Shown here: positions 1 through 12,952 of the stretch, in pieces
How the letters are laid out: the number at the start of each line of letters is the position of its first letter
Position numbering within the stretch: the first letter of the stretch is position 1
Source of the DNA: Adiantum capillus-veneris
Taxonomy: Eukaryota > Streptophyta > Polypodiopsida > Polypodiales > Pteridaceae
Length of the DNA: 64,000 nucleotides
Assembly (NCBI GenBank): GCA_014529385.2
Contig: CM043945.1
Location: 145,672,741-145,736,740, forward strand
Direction of reading: 5' to 3'
Made by a program: the position numbers and the translations under genes
Notes under the pieces: generated by a model
What the model was told of the DNA's origin: nothing
Database searches by the model: none
The model's input: only the letters and a program-made list of their open reading frames with translations

Positions 1-3000
1 TGCAATGTTGGAATTGCGGAGAGTCTGGACATGGGATGTATAATTTTCCTTGGCCCCATGGAGAGCCAGGGAAACCTAACTTGAATTACCCAGTGATGAA
101 TGCAGGTGAAGGAACTGGTCAACAACCAAGGCTTCTACAAAGACCAAATGGACCAAGACCACCTCCACAAGGGGTAGAAGGAGTTCCACCTTTGCCAGAT
201 CCAAATGTGCATGTGGTAGAGGTGACAAACTCAAATGAGGTTGACATGGAAGCAAATGGCATTAAGCGTGGCCGAGGAAAAGGTAAAGAGAAAGAGGGTG
301 TCCCATCACAGAGTGACCATGGACCGTGACCATGGACAAGGCAAGAAGGCAAAGGAGACCAAGGAAGCTAAGAGGACTCGACATCGTATCAATCTCCAAG
401 ACTTCCCTCTTGGACATGGTATGGCTCCATACAACCTGATGGAAGACATGCGAGGTAAGGGTCCTGATATCTCATGGCCTCAGTTTCTTGCATTATGCCC
501 ACAAGTTAGGAGGGATTTAACAAAGGCAGTTAGCACTAGGAGAAAGGTAAAAGAGAGTTTTCCTGTTGTAAAAATTGCACATGCTGAAATGAACGAGGAT
601 ATTACACCTGTGCTAGATTGTTACATAAAAGGAAGATTGGTTAGGAAAGGTCTAGTGGATGGGGGTGCACAAATTTGCATCATGACAGAAGGGCTCATGC
701 AAAGACTAGGCATGCACATCCATGAGACACCTGAAATTCAGTCAAGATGGCAAACAATAGCAAGGCTAGGTGCGTAGGCATTTGTAAAAATGTTTTTGTG
801 GAGGCCTTTGGCATTAAGAAAGCAGTGGATTTCTATGTCATGTCTACCAAAGGAAATGGTTACCCATTTATCCTAGGAGACCATGGCTAATGAAAATGCG
901 AGCTTTGCAGGATTGGGAGAGTGGAAAGCTAATTTGCAGGAATGACAATCACAAGAAGGTTATCTTTGACATGAAGGAACAACGCCAAGAGGAGCTCCAT
1001 GAAGAATCATCTCGAAGTGAGACGGAAGAAGATTGGGCTGAAAACACTTCAGAAGAAGAAAGTAGCGGCAGCATTACTGAAGAGGAGTCCTCCATTGAAG
1101 TCATGGGGGTAAGGTTTAAGCCAAGCAACCAAGAGACCTCTTGTCAAGGCTTGGAGGAGGTAGTTCCTCAAGAGAACGAAGGTGTTCAAGATGAAGGGAT
1201 GCTGGAAGGTATGCTATCAACAACACTTACAAAGGATGAAAGAGAGGAGTTCAAATGTGTGCTAAGGAAGTTTCCTAGGCTTTTTGCTAAAGACTACACC
1301 GATGTGCGTGGAGTAGATGCTGTTCAACACAAAATTGAGTTGAAGCCAGAGGCCACACCTAAGGCACAGAAGCTACGAAGGCTAGGAGTCATCAAGGAGC
1401 AGGCTTTACTCAAGGAGGTAAGAAAGCTTCTAGCAGCAGGTTTCATTTATCCAGTGGAGAATTCAGAGTGGGTCTCTCCTGTTGTTGTCACTCCTAAGAA
1501 AAATGGCAAGTGGAGGGTGTGTGTGGATTACCGTCCCCTCAATGAGGCAACAAAAAGAGATCACTTTCCCCTCCCATTCCAGGATGAGATACTAAATGAG
1601 GTAGCTGGTCATGAGAAGTACACTGTGTGCGATGGTTACTCAGGTTACTTTCAAATAGGGATTGCATTGGAGGATCAATTGAAAACAACCTTTATCACTC
1701 CTTGGGGTTGTTATGCTTTTAGAGTCATGCCATTTGGTCTGACAAATGCTCCTGCAACATTCCAACGTTTCATGAATATGGTGTTTCAAGCATTCTTTGG
1801 AAAGTCAATTAGGGTGTTCATTGATGATTTCTGTATTTATAGCTCAAAATCATTGCATCTACAAAGGGTAGAAGAAGGTTTAAAGAAGCTCTACGACATG
1901 GGAGGTCAACTCAACCCCGATAAGTGCCATATAGGTGAGGATGAAGTCATCTTGCTTGGTCATAAAGTTTCTTACAAAGGCATTGAAGTGGATCCTTCAA
2001 AGGCAAAGGCTCTTATTGAGCTACCATCACCCAAGAGTCTTAAGGAGGTCATCTCATTCATTCAAAAGGTGAAGTATATGTCACGCTTCATTCACTTAGC
2101 CTCGGAGTTGCTTCATCCTTTGCAAAAGTTGACACAACAAGTAGAATTTGCATGGTCTGATGAGCTTGAAGAGTATTTTTGTAACATTAAAGTCATTTTG
2201 TCAGAGCTACCAACACTCATGCCTCCTTGTTGGGAGTACACATTCTTTGTTAGCTCTAGTGTTGGAAGGGAAACAATTGGTGTTGTGTTGCTACAACAAG
2301 ATCCCCACAGTACAAGGATGCGACCCATCTACTTTGCTAGTAGGGTCATGAATGCTTTGGAGAGAGACTACACAGAAGCAAAACTCATGATGCTTTCTCT
2401 CATGTTTGCGGTGAGAAAGTTTAGATCCTACCTGCTACCAAAACCTTTTGTAATTCTCACTGCAGAGAATTTGTTCCCTTGGGTGTCATCTCAAATGAAT
2501 CTTAGTACTAGGATCTCAAAGTGGATTATGGAGTTGCAAGAGTTTCAATACTCTTTCAAGGTAGAAGATAGTGTGCGTGCACAATTGGCAGGGATTCTCA
2601 CTTATAGGGTGCATGAAAAGGAGATTAAGGTGCCTGAAGTAAAGACCCTACCATTGCCACCACCAAAAAGTATTCCTAATGCTTTTACCTTGTTCTTTGA
2701 TGGAGCTTTTCGTCGAGCCACAGGAAAAGCAGGGGGAGGGCTAGTGTTGCTCAACCCAAGTGGAGAGGTGGTCATGAAAGAGAAGTTCAATCTACCAAGT
2801 TCAGCTAGCAACAATGAAGCAGAATACGACACACTAATTCATGGTTTGAAGATGTGCATTGGCCAAGGGATACAACGCCTCATGGTAAAGGGAGATGCAC
2901 TTCTCATTGTTAAACAGATTTTAGGTATTTGGGCATGCAAGAATGAACGCTTACGGACAAAAGTTCATGCCATTCGTAGATTGTTTAATCAATTTGAAGA

Positions 3001-4589
3001 AGTGCAACTATATCATATTCCTAGGAAACAGAATGAAGATGCCGATTTACTTGCACAGCAAGTAGTTACATGTGTTGAGAAAGAAGTGCAGGTCATCATG
3101 GTGGCAGCAACTGTCAAGCAACTGAGATACCAGGGATTGGAGTCATTGACTCCCATTATTAGCTACATTTTGGAGGGCGAGTTTCCACAAGACTTCACGA
3201 AGGCTCAGAAGAGGAGACTCATGAAGAAGGCAAGCGCATATCTCTTCCTAGAAGGCTCCCTCTATCAAAGAGGGAGGGATCAAGTATGCAGAAGAGTACC
3301 AACTATTGAGGAAATTCCAGCCATTCTAAAAGGTTTGCATGAAGAAGCATGTAGTGGTCATTTAGCCCAAGAATTAACTGTGAAGTAGATCTTGCTTGCG
3401 GGGTATGTTTGGCCAAGTCTGCATGTGGATGTCCAACATTGGTGTAAAAGTTGTCACAATTGTCAGGTAAATGGGAATAGAAGATTGGTTTATGGTCCAA
3501 GGCAAATCGTGCTTGCAAATGGACCGTTTGAAAAGTGGGGCATTGATGCTATGGGTCCTCTGCCTAGGACAAAAAATAGTAAACTCTACATTCTAGTGGC
3601 TGTAGACTATATGACTAGGTGGGTGGAAGCACAGAGTGTAGCAAAAGTAAATGAGAAAACAGTGAGCAAATTCGTCTACACTCACATTTGTTGTAGATTT
3701 GGCACACCTTTTGAGATTGTTTCTGATAATGGTCCAGGGTTTAGAAAGGGATTGCTCACAGAAGTCTGTGAAGAACTTCACATTCTACATCGTCACAGTA
3801 CACCCTACTATCCCCAATCAAATGGTTTGGTAGAAAAAGCTAATGGTGTCATTGCAGGCATCATTAGAAAGATGGTGAAAAACAAGACAAAGTTGTGGGA
3901 TGACTTCTTGGATGGTGCCTTGTGGGCGTATCGAACCACATATAGGGAAGCCACGGAGTTCACACCATTTCACTTGGTCTATGGTCAAGAGGCTTTACAG
4001 CCAATTGAGCTAAACATTCCAACAATGCGACTTCATGGCAAATCAGCACAAGATGATCAAGAAGCATGGATGGATCGACTTCTTACCTTAGCTGAGCTTG
4101 AGTGGAAAAGAGAAGCAGCATACGAGTGCTATAAGAGGAAAGCCACACAGACAAAGAAGAAGCTTGACAAGAAACTGAAGGACAAAGGCATCAATGAAGG
4201 AGATCTTGTGCTAAGGTATGACAATCGACTCGATAATCATTTTGATGCCAAATTTGAAACAAGATGGCAAGGGCCATACATAGTCAAGAAGGCTTTCAAT
4301 TCAAGTTACTATCAGCTTATGGACTTGAATGGTAAAGAGCACTCCAGGAAAGTAAACGGGTATCGCTTGAAGCCCTATTTGAGTCGCCTTCTACCAAAGG
4401 ATCTACCAAAGATCTGTCAAAAGGCCACTGTCTCATGTAAGTATTGTTACATGAAGCATGAGTGTAACTCTAGCCAAAATTCTGAGGGGCCAAACAATAA
4501 AAATCTCGTCAAGGACTCTGAAGCACTCTCTTTGGAAAAGATGCTCTATGATGCTACATGAATATACCATCATCCAGGGGGAGGGCTAA

Positions 4590-6957
4590 TGATAGCCGTT
4601 TTTTCGGCTCTTTGTAATTGCCACAGTGAGTTATCTCACCCTACCAAAATCACCCAACCACTGTGGCTATCCCTACCATTTCAGTGTACATAGGCGTGCA
4701 TGAGTCACGGGACTTTTCCCATATCTTCTTAAAAAAACCCTCAATTAGCTAGTCATTGGGCTAGTTGAGCCAAAAAAATAAAAAATATAAGTATATTATG
4801 GCCCATGCGTATGTAAATATTTCTTTGTATATAGGGCCTAAATAAAAGTTTTTTTCATAATTATTTTGGTATTTATTTAAATATTTCTACCTAGGTGTGT
4901 GTTATTTATGCTCTGTACATTTCCTCACCATTACCACTATTTTTTCTTACCATTTTTCATACTCTTTATTCCGTATAGAAATATTTTCATGTAAGCTTCT
5001 CTTATATTTGGTGTAACTCCACCCCAACAAAAATCCAAAAAAACTAGTTTTATTTATGTGTATAGTTTTTCACTATTGTGATTTTTCCCTTCCTACATCT
5101 ATTTTGTTTTTTTTTCTAAAAAATTAGAACACCAAAAATATTTATCTTTTTATGGTAGCCTCATAATGAGAGAGATGTCTTTTGACCCCTTTATATTTTT
5201 TCCACTTATATTATTTATATTTGACATGTACATATTTTTTAGACCCCTCAATATTTGAATTTCTTAGTTGTACTATTCACTTATATCATAATCTCAACAA
5301 TATCTTCAATTATAGACCTACCAAATAAGGTCAAGGGTAGGTGGCATGCATACATGCACTATGGAGGGCTCACTCTTGGAGGTATTCAAAAGAATCATCC
5401 AAAGAAGGACCCCACAAGGACCTTGTGCAGTGGAAAAAAACGGTCGGTTTGCTGAATTTTTAAAGTTCACTTTCTCTCCGAATTTGAAAAGGTGATACAA
5501 ACAAAATTTGTAGCTCGTGGGCTGAAATTTTGCCTCAAATTTTTTCATATTTTTTTGAGCTACGAGCTGTGAGCTATGATTTTATTAGTGGACCCCAGTT
5601 TTCCCATGCTATGCAGCCACACTCTCTCTTCCACTTTATCATTTTCCTCTTTCACACACACTTCTCCACTCATCATCCCCACCTCTCTCACCACTCCTCT
5701 CTGCACCCTACTCACCTTCTCCTCAACCTTGAAGAATAAGAGAAACCATGGTGAACTCATACCTCCCACACACAATTCCATTCCAAAATTGACCACCTAG
5801 TCTCATTTTTCCTGCTCCAATTTACCCATATCTATCAAAAAAACCACAAAATTCAGCCTCTTCTCTTAAAAGACAGCATCATGGTGGTTGATTACTCAGC
5901 TTCAATTACCTTGTCTCTCAAGGAAGGTCAAGAGTGGAGAAAAAATGTACCGTCAAAGCTAGTGGACCGTCAACAAGCGTCAAAATTGGCCCTACTCAAG
6001 ACACTTGGAGCATCAACCTTGTAAGAAATCCACCTTTTCTTACCTCTTAAGAGTTTTTCTTCCTTATTTGTATCCTACATGGATACTCCCATTGTAAATA
6101 TCCAATTCCATTTGTAAATTAATACTAACTCTACTAACACTAACCCACTATGAAAAGTCCTATCACCTCCATTTCTCTCCTCTCTCTTTCCCCACCAACT
6201 TCTTGATAATTCCAAGCAAAAAAAATTAGATAAATTGCTGAAATCTAACCCAACCATGGTTAGAGGAGTAACCCTAGCCTTCAAAATTGCTAGAAAAGGA
6301 GGGTGTAGCTAGCACAAAAGGGGGAGCCATAAGCAAGAGCATTATGCTATAGCTTGAGAAGCCAAGCTCAACCTCTCTAGAAGGAGCTCTTGAGTGGAAG
6401 CTCATTGTCTTATGCATGTGCATGTGTTGTAATAGGGGATTAGCAAGGGAACTCTATGCCATTGTAAGAGAGAGAGTGATCACTCAATTGAGAGTAGGAA
6501 ATCTATCATTTCTCCTACTAGTGTAAGCCCAACATTTGCTGAATCAAGGAGGGTGGATTTGGACTAAGCTTGGATACTTTGTCTCTCTTCCCACGTGAAG
6601 TAATGGACAACAATGATGTGTAAGTGTCTTGGTGTTTTTTTTTGTTAAGTTCTTGATAGCTTGTCTCTAGTGTTGTCATCAATTTAGCCATAAATCCCAC
6701 ATACTGTAAGAGGGCGACAGGGTGGAGAGGACTCCCCTGGCCTTAAGACAGTGAGTGGGGTGGCTTTTCTTGTGATGTGTTGTGGTGTAATTTACTCAAG
6801 CTATGTTGAAAAAATACTAATATCACTTTTATTGGTCATGACAAATTTGTAAAAAGGTATTAGTGCAACAAACACCCCCTCCCCCTTCTCTCTCTTTCTT
6901 ACATATATAATTGTGTTTGCTTGATCATTTCCGATACGTTTCAAAGCAGCCCGAGCA

Positions 6958-7041
<84 letters not shown>

Positions 7042-7215
7042 ACGCGTCCTAGTTTGCATCCAAAACTAGGTGGTGCCCCAAATTTGTGTAGGGTTAGGTT
7101 GCGGGTTTGTGTGTGTGTTTGTTGTTTTTTCCAACCCCAACCCAATTGAGCAGCACGGGAGCCTTGAAGGGTGTCTAGAGGTTGCTCTTCTTGTTGCCCG
7201 CCCCGGACCGCCTCA
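4590..7215 (+). repeat. 3' LTR of the Tat element
   Basis: The purine-rich tract ccagggggagggctaa (4574-4589) directly precedes TGATAGCCG, and the LTR ends in ACCGCCTCA at 7215, giving about 2626 bp with TG...CA ends. Both borders are confirmed by the two LTRs of the element at 43601-51456, which start and end with the same bases in the opposite orientation. It contains a long (TC)n tract at 6961-7040. Sequence after 7215 changes abruptly to another gypsy family, so the border is sharp. Confidence 0.92.
6961..7040. repeat. (TC)n microsatellite
   Basis: About 80 bp of uninterrupted TC inside the 3' LTR of the Tat element. The long Arg-Glu open frame on the other strand is only this repeat. 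Confidence 0.98.
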
Positions 7216-7783
7216 ATGCTAGCGGGGTTGGGAGCATATCCTATTATACTAGGTAGACCATGGTTACATGCAGTAGGAGCTGTTCAAGATTGGCGACGTG
7301 GTACAATTAGCCTCTATGGAAAGACAGGTGCCAAGAAGCTTTATAATATGGACACAAGGAAACGATCAGAGGAGCTTTATGAAGATGAGGATGAGTCTAG
7401 TGATGAAGACTATTCCATAGTGACTGAAGAGGACAATGATAGTACTACCACCAGTGATGAGGATGCTGATGCTTCATTTCTTTTGATGGACAAAGGATTC
7501 CAGGAGTCTGGTTTAGTCGCATTTTCAAATGAGGTTCAAGATGAAAGTGAAGGGCCTTATGAAGTGATTGAACGGATGATGCAAACCAAGGGTGAATTGT
7601 CGAAGAAGCAAGAATTGATGACACAAATGATCAGTGGAGACCTCTTAGCTATGGAGAAGGAGATATATTTGCACATGCAGAGAATGCAAAGTGTTTTTGT
7701 GTGGGATCCAGGTGGAATGAGCATCTACTAGTGTTGTTGCTATTGAGCATGAATGCTCTAGCAGGCTAGGGGATGGGCAAATG
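7216..7783 (+). mobile_element. Older gypsy fragment (protease/linker region)
   Basis: Directly after the Tat LTR the plus strand encodes YPIILGRPWLHAVGAVQDWR followed by an acidic linker. The ILGRPWL...DWR pattern lies just after the protease domain in plant gypsy polyproteins; the Tat element above has a counterpart at the same place. This is therefore the target into which the Tat element inserted. A purine-rich tract near 7765-7783 may be its polypurine tract. Only a fragment is present and it is broken. Confidence 0.6.
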
Positions 7784-8726
7784 ATGTCGAGAGTTTTTTG
7801 GAGCAAGGAATTGCGCATATGTACATACACATGCATGGTGCATCAAATAAAGGATTGCCCATTTTCCAGAGCCAGGTGGTTACGTGGGGCCCACATGTGT
7901 ACAGGTAGGACAACATATACATAGTGCATCGATTTTCACTATCACCAGTACCACTATGTTTTTTCTATAATAATGAGGAGTTGATAGTACGTAAAACTTC
8001 TCAAGCAAGCTATCCGCGGGCCGACGACATGAGGTAAGCAGGTGCGTCAGATGGCATCTAGTGGCGTCAGGAGGTCAAATGGGGTCAATACTTGCACGTG
8101 GAGAAGTACGGACACAAGTGGGTGTTTTCTTGTAATAATTATGCAGAAAGGTCATCATGAGGACCATATTTTGGGGCCACTTCATGTGGTGGTGGGATGA
8201 ATTATTGAAAAAAGTCGAGTGCCAGGTGTGCGTATGGATGCAAAAAGGTAACAACTATGTACTGCGAGGTCAGTTTTTGGCATGTTCGGGGTCCGTTTGA
8301 GGTTATCTTAAAGGCCAAGGGTGCCCAACTAATAAAGCTAAGTGTGGGAACTGAAAAAACAGAGAGAAGACCAGAAAAAACGTGGAGAAGAGAGGAGGAA
8401 CAGCCGCAGGTGTGTTTTTGGGGTTTTTGGAGCCTGTTTTGGCCGTAAACTGCTCATCCGAGGTCGGATTTGAGCACTTTGACATTGTAGACTGGGGTTT
8501 TGCGCCGTTCCAGACGCGATGGCACTGTCCATTTCACCAAATTCCTCCCTCTTTTTCTGCTGTTTTGGTTGTGTAAGTTTCTCCCATGAGCTAAGTTTCT
8601 GCTCCGGTTTGTGATTGTATCTGGCTTATTTTACCCATACTGTGTGAGCTATTTTCCCCATTGGTGTTGGCCCAAGCTCTATTGTATCTAAACATCAGAA
8701 ATTCTCCTCTTTTGAGCTGAGTTTTT

Positions 8727-8775
<49 letters not shown>

Positions 8776-8891
8776 TGTGTGGAGTGGGCAAGTGGATAGT
8801 CTCTCTCCTCTCACTCCATAGGTGTGTTTCCTATCTCGGCCTGGTGTGTTTTGTAAGCCGAGTGGTGCCCCATAGTGTGTGTGTGTGTGTA
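7784..8891 (+). repeat. Possible gypsy LTR, continued at 17302-17366
   Basis: No coding sense. The stretch follows a purine tract, starts TGATGTCGAG, is C/T- and G/T-rich near its end, and is cut by CACTA element C2. The sequence after C2 (17302-17366) continues the same T/G-rich style and reaches ...CTCACA near 17366. I infer one LTR of about 1.2 kb split by C2. No second copy is in the window to prove the ends. A (GT)n tract lies at 8728-8780. Confidence 0.4.
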
Positions 8892-8899
8892 CACTATAA

Positions 8900-9125
8900 C
8901 GTATGTGCGGTATTATCGCTCACATTACCGCAAAAAAACAAACAAACTTGAAATATAAAAATTCCCGTACGCGGCAAAGCTGGCGGTAATGGTCTAGCGG
9001 TAACTGATGCGGTAATGGATGCGGTAATATTTCCGCCAATATTACCGCGTGCTTTGCTGCAACAGTACCCTCACATATTACCGCATCAGGCTTATCGCGA
9101 ACATTACCGCGAAGGGATTTATTAT
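8900..9125. promoter_or_regulatory. C2 left subterminal motif array
   Basis: About ten copies of ATTACCGC or its complement GCGGTAAT, some as GCGGTATT or TTATCGC, in both orientations within 225 bp of the left end. In En/Spm such clustered short motifs are where the accessory protein binds. The same motif is clustered at the right end (17045-17290) and once more inside the element (12660-12725). Confidence 0.75.
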
Positions 9126-9429
9126 AAAAAAAACAGATGACCGTTTGGATTGTCCTTTGCAGGACCATCCAAAAGGTCATCTATTTTTTTATTTATTTTA
9201 GTTATTTTACAACATTATTATTAATTACAACAAAATATCACAATTGGACAATACATTGAGCCAAAAAAAGATTGATAATTTCATTTACATAAGTGGAATT
9301 ACAATTGGGGGAGGTATTGAGCCACAAAATGATAGATATTGCATTTACATAAAGGGCAAAAAAAGCCCGCGTGTACAAAATAGAGTATGGTCATGTGGGA
9401 TAGGACAAACGGGGCCCTCGTATACAAAA

Positions 9430-10902
9430 TAGAGGATGCTCATGGGAGAGTTGGCGGCATTTCACGTGGAACTCCTTGACTCTGCAAAACCATAAAAAAG
9501 AAACAATTAACACTTTGTTATTTAATATTTGATATAAAATCAACAATTTGATTATTTAGATAAGATTAAACTTACATGTTGCAGACTTCTGCACGCATTT
9601 TTGAACTCCTCTCGAGAGATCATTTGATTTTCAAACAACCAACACCAAGTTTGATACTCGGTATGGTTCTCTCTATATCTCTGCACTTCTCAGGTCGGGC
9701 GACTCATGGTAATGTTATACTGACAAAAAATAGCAACCAATTAATTAAATGAAAAACATTAGATTTTTTACAATAAAACTAATATTTTTACTTACATATT
9801 TGTCTTTCCAGGCCGTTTTTCCTCCCGAACCATAATGCGTAGGAGTCTAATGGGATCTGGCCTCAACTTGACGCGTATACATCCTCGCACCGATTGCCCT
9901 TTCGTCCTCTTTCTCGCCCATAGCGGTCTCCCACTCCACATCATGGACATTTCCTGGCCGATAGCTATGCTCTGGAGACTCCATTGTCTTCTTTGCCGCT
10001 CTCCTCACACTAGATTTTTTGTTCTTCAGAAATGTTTTGACATGCTCTTGCAACCATTGCCTTGAGAATTGTTGCCCCTCAGGGTTGGGGAAACGCATGT
10101 GCATGGTTGTCTCTATATATGTGAGGTTGTAGGGATCTTGCTGATCAAATTTGAGAAAACAATTGATATATGTGGAGTGGATTAATTGGTTGACGTGTGT
10201 GCGGAATCCCCTGCCCTGTGCTGTCCCGAGATCCACCATACCTCCTCTATGAACCTGGTAGTATAACCCACGAGCATCTGGTGAAGGCATGTCATGGTCC
10301 TCATCTTCTGCTGGAGCAGGGAGCGGTGACTGTGGAGGAGAATCTGTAGTACTTCCCCCCCCCCCCCCCCAACAACTAGCTCCGCTCCCTCGTCGACATC
10401 GACCGGCGCTAGCGCGCGAGCTACCCTGACGCTGACTGCCAGAAGAGCACCGACGTGAATCTTGGACAGAAGGTGGGATAGGTGATGGATAGGTGGACGC
10501 CCGTGGTGTTGGACCCTGTGGCGTCAGACCCTGTGAAGGCAAAGTTGAACCTGGAGCTGTAGTTGGAAAACTCTGCAGGTATGGAGTGCCACCAGTCGGA
10601 GTAGAGACCTCTGATAATCCAAAAGCTGCTAGCTACACCGATGAATAGCGCTGTGTAAGGGTCTGCTATGAACCTAACCACTCATCCCGAAGACACAATG
10701 CCCTCTCCACATCTCGATCGGTCACAGGTACGGCAGTGGACCCACCTAGAGCGTCCCGAAACCAGTCGAACCCTGATGATGATTGCTGAGGCGACGGTTG
10801 TGAATGATAGGCAGAGAGAGCGTCGGGATATGACATCCCGTCTGCCATGAAATCCTCAATGCTGTGAAAGCGTGGTGTGGAAGAAGAAGACATGGTCTGC
10901 AT
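9430..10902 (-). pseudogene. C2 accessory gene, plant PTTA/En-Spm transposase family (damaged)
   Basis: Minus-strand gene. The start region (ATG at 10902 or 10893) reads MSSSSTPRFHSIEDFMADG. A Ser/Pro/Gly-rich linker follows, then the conserved core at 10300-9850 (GLYYQVHRGGMVDLG, FPNPEGQQFSRQWLQEHVK, AWKDKY). An apparent splice donor lies near 9797 and the gene resumes near 9715 (LVFENQM-like region) down to about 9470. The family is the smaller second gene of plant CACTA elements, proposed to bind the subterminal motifs. Damage seen: an in-frame stop just before the TPTHYGSGG motif (near 9848) and a frame change around 10540-10680. A run of 16 C at 10355-10370 encodes Gly and is a slippage site. 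Confidence 0.8.
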
Positions 10903-11049
10903 TTATTACGACAAAGATTAAACTAGGGTATAAAATTTGAATATATGATTAAAAATTTACACATTGATTTTTTTCAAACATTGGATTCTCTATAGTATCC
11001 AATGTGGAAAGAATCCAATGTGTGTCTACAACCTATAAAAGAGTCTTGC

Positions 11050-12310
11050 AAAGCCTCGAGTGCTAATAAGATATTAGTGTGTGTATTGACTAATAAGAGA
11101 TTATTGTGTTTATGATTAGTGTGATTGATTACGTGATCACTTGGACGGTCATTGGGGCCTAATACGTCACCTATGACTTAATCATGGAGGTATGTTTCTG
11201 TTTTTGTGGTGATTGTTGTTTAATTTAACATAATTAGTGTGTGTTTTAGTGTTGGCTTGTGTAATTGGCTTGTGCACACACTAATTAGTGTGTGTTAACA
11301 TACACTAATTAGTGTGTGCATTGGATTGTGTAATTGGCTTGTGCACACACTAATTAGTGTGTGCATTAGATTGTGCACACACTAATTAGTGTGTGTTAAC
11401 ATACACTAATTAGTGTGTGCATTGGCTTGTGTAATTGGACTAATCACACACTAATTAGTGTGTGCATTGGCCAATTCTATTGGTCAATGCACACACTAAA
11501 TAGTGTGTGTATTGACCAATCACATTGGCCAATGCACACACTAATCACATACACTAAATAATGTGTGTATTGGCCAATCTAATTGACCAATGCACACACT
11601 AATCCAAAACTAATTAATGTGTGCATTGACCAATCACATTGGCCAATGCACACACTAATAGCACACTAATTAGTGTGTACATTGACCAATCACATTGGTC
11701 AATGCACACACTAATCACACACAAATTAGTGTGTGTTAATGACCACTAATTAGTGTGTGCATTGACCAATCACATTGGCCAATTCACACACTAATTAATG
11801 TGTGCATTGACCAATCACATTGGCCAATGCACACACTAAAAGCACACTAATTAGTGTGTACATTGACCAATCACATTGGTCAATGCACACACTAATCACA
11901 CACAAATTAGTGTGTGTTAATGAGCACTAATTAGTGTGTGCATTGACCAATCACATTGGCCAATGCACACACTAATAACACACTAATTAGTGTGTGCATT
12001 GACCAATCACATTGGCCAATGCACACACCAATTAGTGTGTGCATTGACCAATCACATTGGTCAATGCACACACTAATCACACACTAATTAGTGTGTGCAT
12101 GGCCAATCCCAAATTTAACATATTAGGTTATGCAAGTAATAAAATCTAACAAGTTTAGATTTTGCAAGTAACTAATAATTAACAAATTTAAGTTTTGGTG
12201 TGTCTTTACTTACACTAATTAGTGTGTGCATTAGAATAATGCACACACTAATTAGTGTGTGTAAAGAACACATGCACTAATTAGTGTGTGTAATTAGTGT
12301 GTAAAGAACG
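11050..12310. repeat. Palindromic CCAAT-rich tandem repeat between the C2 genes
   Basis: Roughly 45-bp units, most regular at 11230-12110 and looser before and after. Each unit joins two palindromes: CACACACTAATTAGTGTGTG, and a second with the form CATTGACCAAT-CA-CATTGGCCAATG. The second carries CCAAT and its inverse. About twenty units or half-units are visible, with small variants. The array lies in the gap between the divergent start regions of the two transposon genes (10902 and about 12950), where a shared promoter would be. I see no spacer-like unique sequence, so this is not a CRISPR array. Confidence 0.9.
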
Positions 12311-12415
12311 TACACATGCACTAATTTGTGTGTGTGTATGCATGTGTGTGCATGCGTGTGTATGAGTGTATGCGTGTGTGTGTGTGTGTATGCATGTGTG
12401 TGTATGCGTGTGAAA
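12310..12415. repeat. GT-rich degenerate microsatellite in C2
   Basis: Mixed TGTG, TGCATG and TATG repeats immediately after the palindromic array. No coding sense. Confidence 0.9.
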
Positions 12416-12659
12416 AAATCAAAAAACATAACAAAAAAACTTAAATGGAATTGAAGCGCTTGTTGGGAGAGGGTAGGAGAGTGGAAGAGTAGAGATGGTG
12501 GAGAGTAGAAGAGTAGAGATGGAGGTAGAGCTCAAGGTTGTGAGGTTCGCGCTCTCGGTTTCTGTGGAGAAGACGATGAAATTCAAATTTTAGGGCTTTG
12601 AACTTCGCGGGGCACTCGGGTGCCCCTATTTATTAAAAAAATTTGAAATTTGATTTTCC

Positions 12660-12725
12660 ACTCCTATTACCACGAGCATTACCGCGTGCCTTACCGCGCT
12701 TATTACCGCACCTATTATCGCGGCG
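12660..12725. promoter_or_regulatory. Internal cluster of the C2 terminal motif
   Basis: Five or six copies of ATTACCGC-like motifs (ATTACCGC, TTACCGC, TTATCGC) in 65 bp, about 230 bp before the first recognised transposase exon. The motif otherwise marks the two ends of C2. Its presence upstream of the transposase suggests a binding site for the same element-coded protein, possibly for self-regulation; that role is inferred. Confidence 0.6.
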
Positions 12726-12952
12726 CAAATTCGGGCCAAATAAATAGATGGCCACGTTCTGACATTATTACTATTGATCCTCACAATCTATTGGTACTAT
12801 GTTTTTTATAAAATATATATAAAATGAAAGTATTTCTAGTACTTTGAAATTGACATTTTTACCTAAATGGTTAATTTTTACTTTTTACTGATATTTTATT
12901 AACATTCTTTGGTAATTTGATTTTAATTAGTGTATGTAATTTATTAATGTAG

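Larger units (their letters stand above)
1..7215 (+). mobile_element. Ty3/gypsy LTR retrotransposon, Tat lineage (5' end outside window)
   Basis: Fossil LTR element read on the plus strand. Parts in order: a zinc-knuckle-like stretch at the very start, an aspartic protease region near 600-760 (DGGAQ core), reverse transcriptase about 1.4-2.1 kb with the catalytic box in VFIDDFCIYS, the usual RNase H about 2.25-2.6 kb, a second RNase H about 2.68-3.06 kb (LFFDGAF, NNEAEYDTL), and integrase about 3.35-4.45 kb with a CKSCHNC zinc finger and DDE core. A second, archaeal-type RNase H is the known mark of plant Tat elements. The 5' LTR and most of gag lie before position 1. It is broken, with a few breaks. 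Age cannot be judged because only one LTR is visible. Confidence 0.9.

Noticed and set aside
11230-12110. CRISPR-like repeat array
   Set aside because: Units are contiguous palindromes without unique spacers, in a plant transposon.
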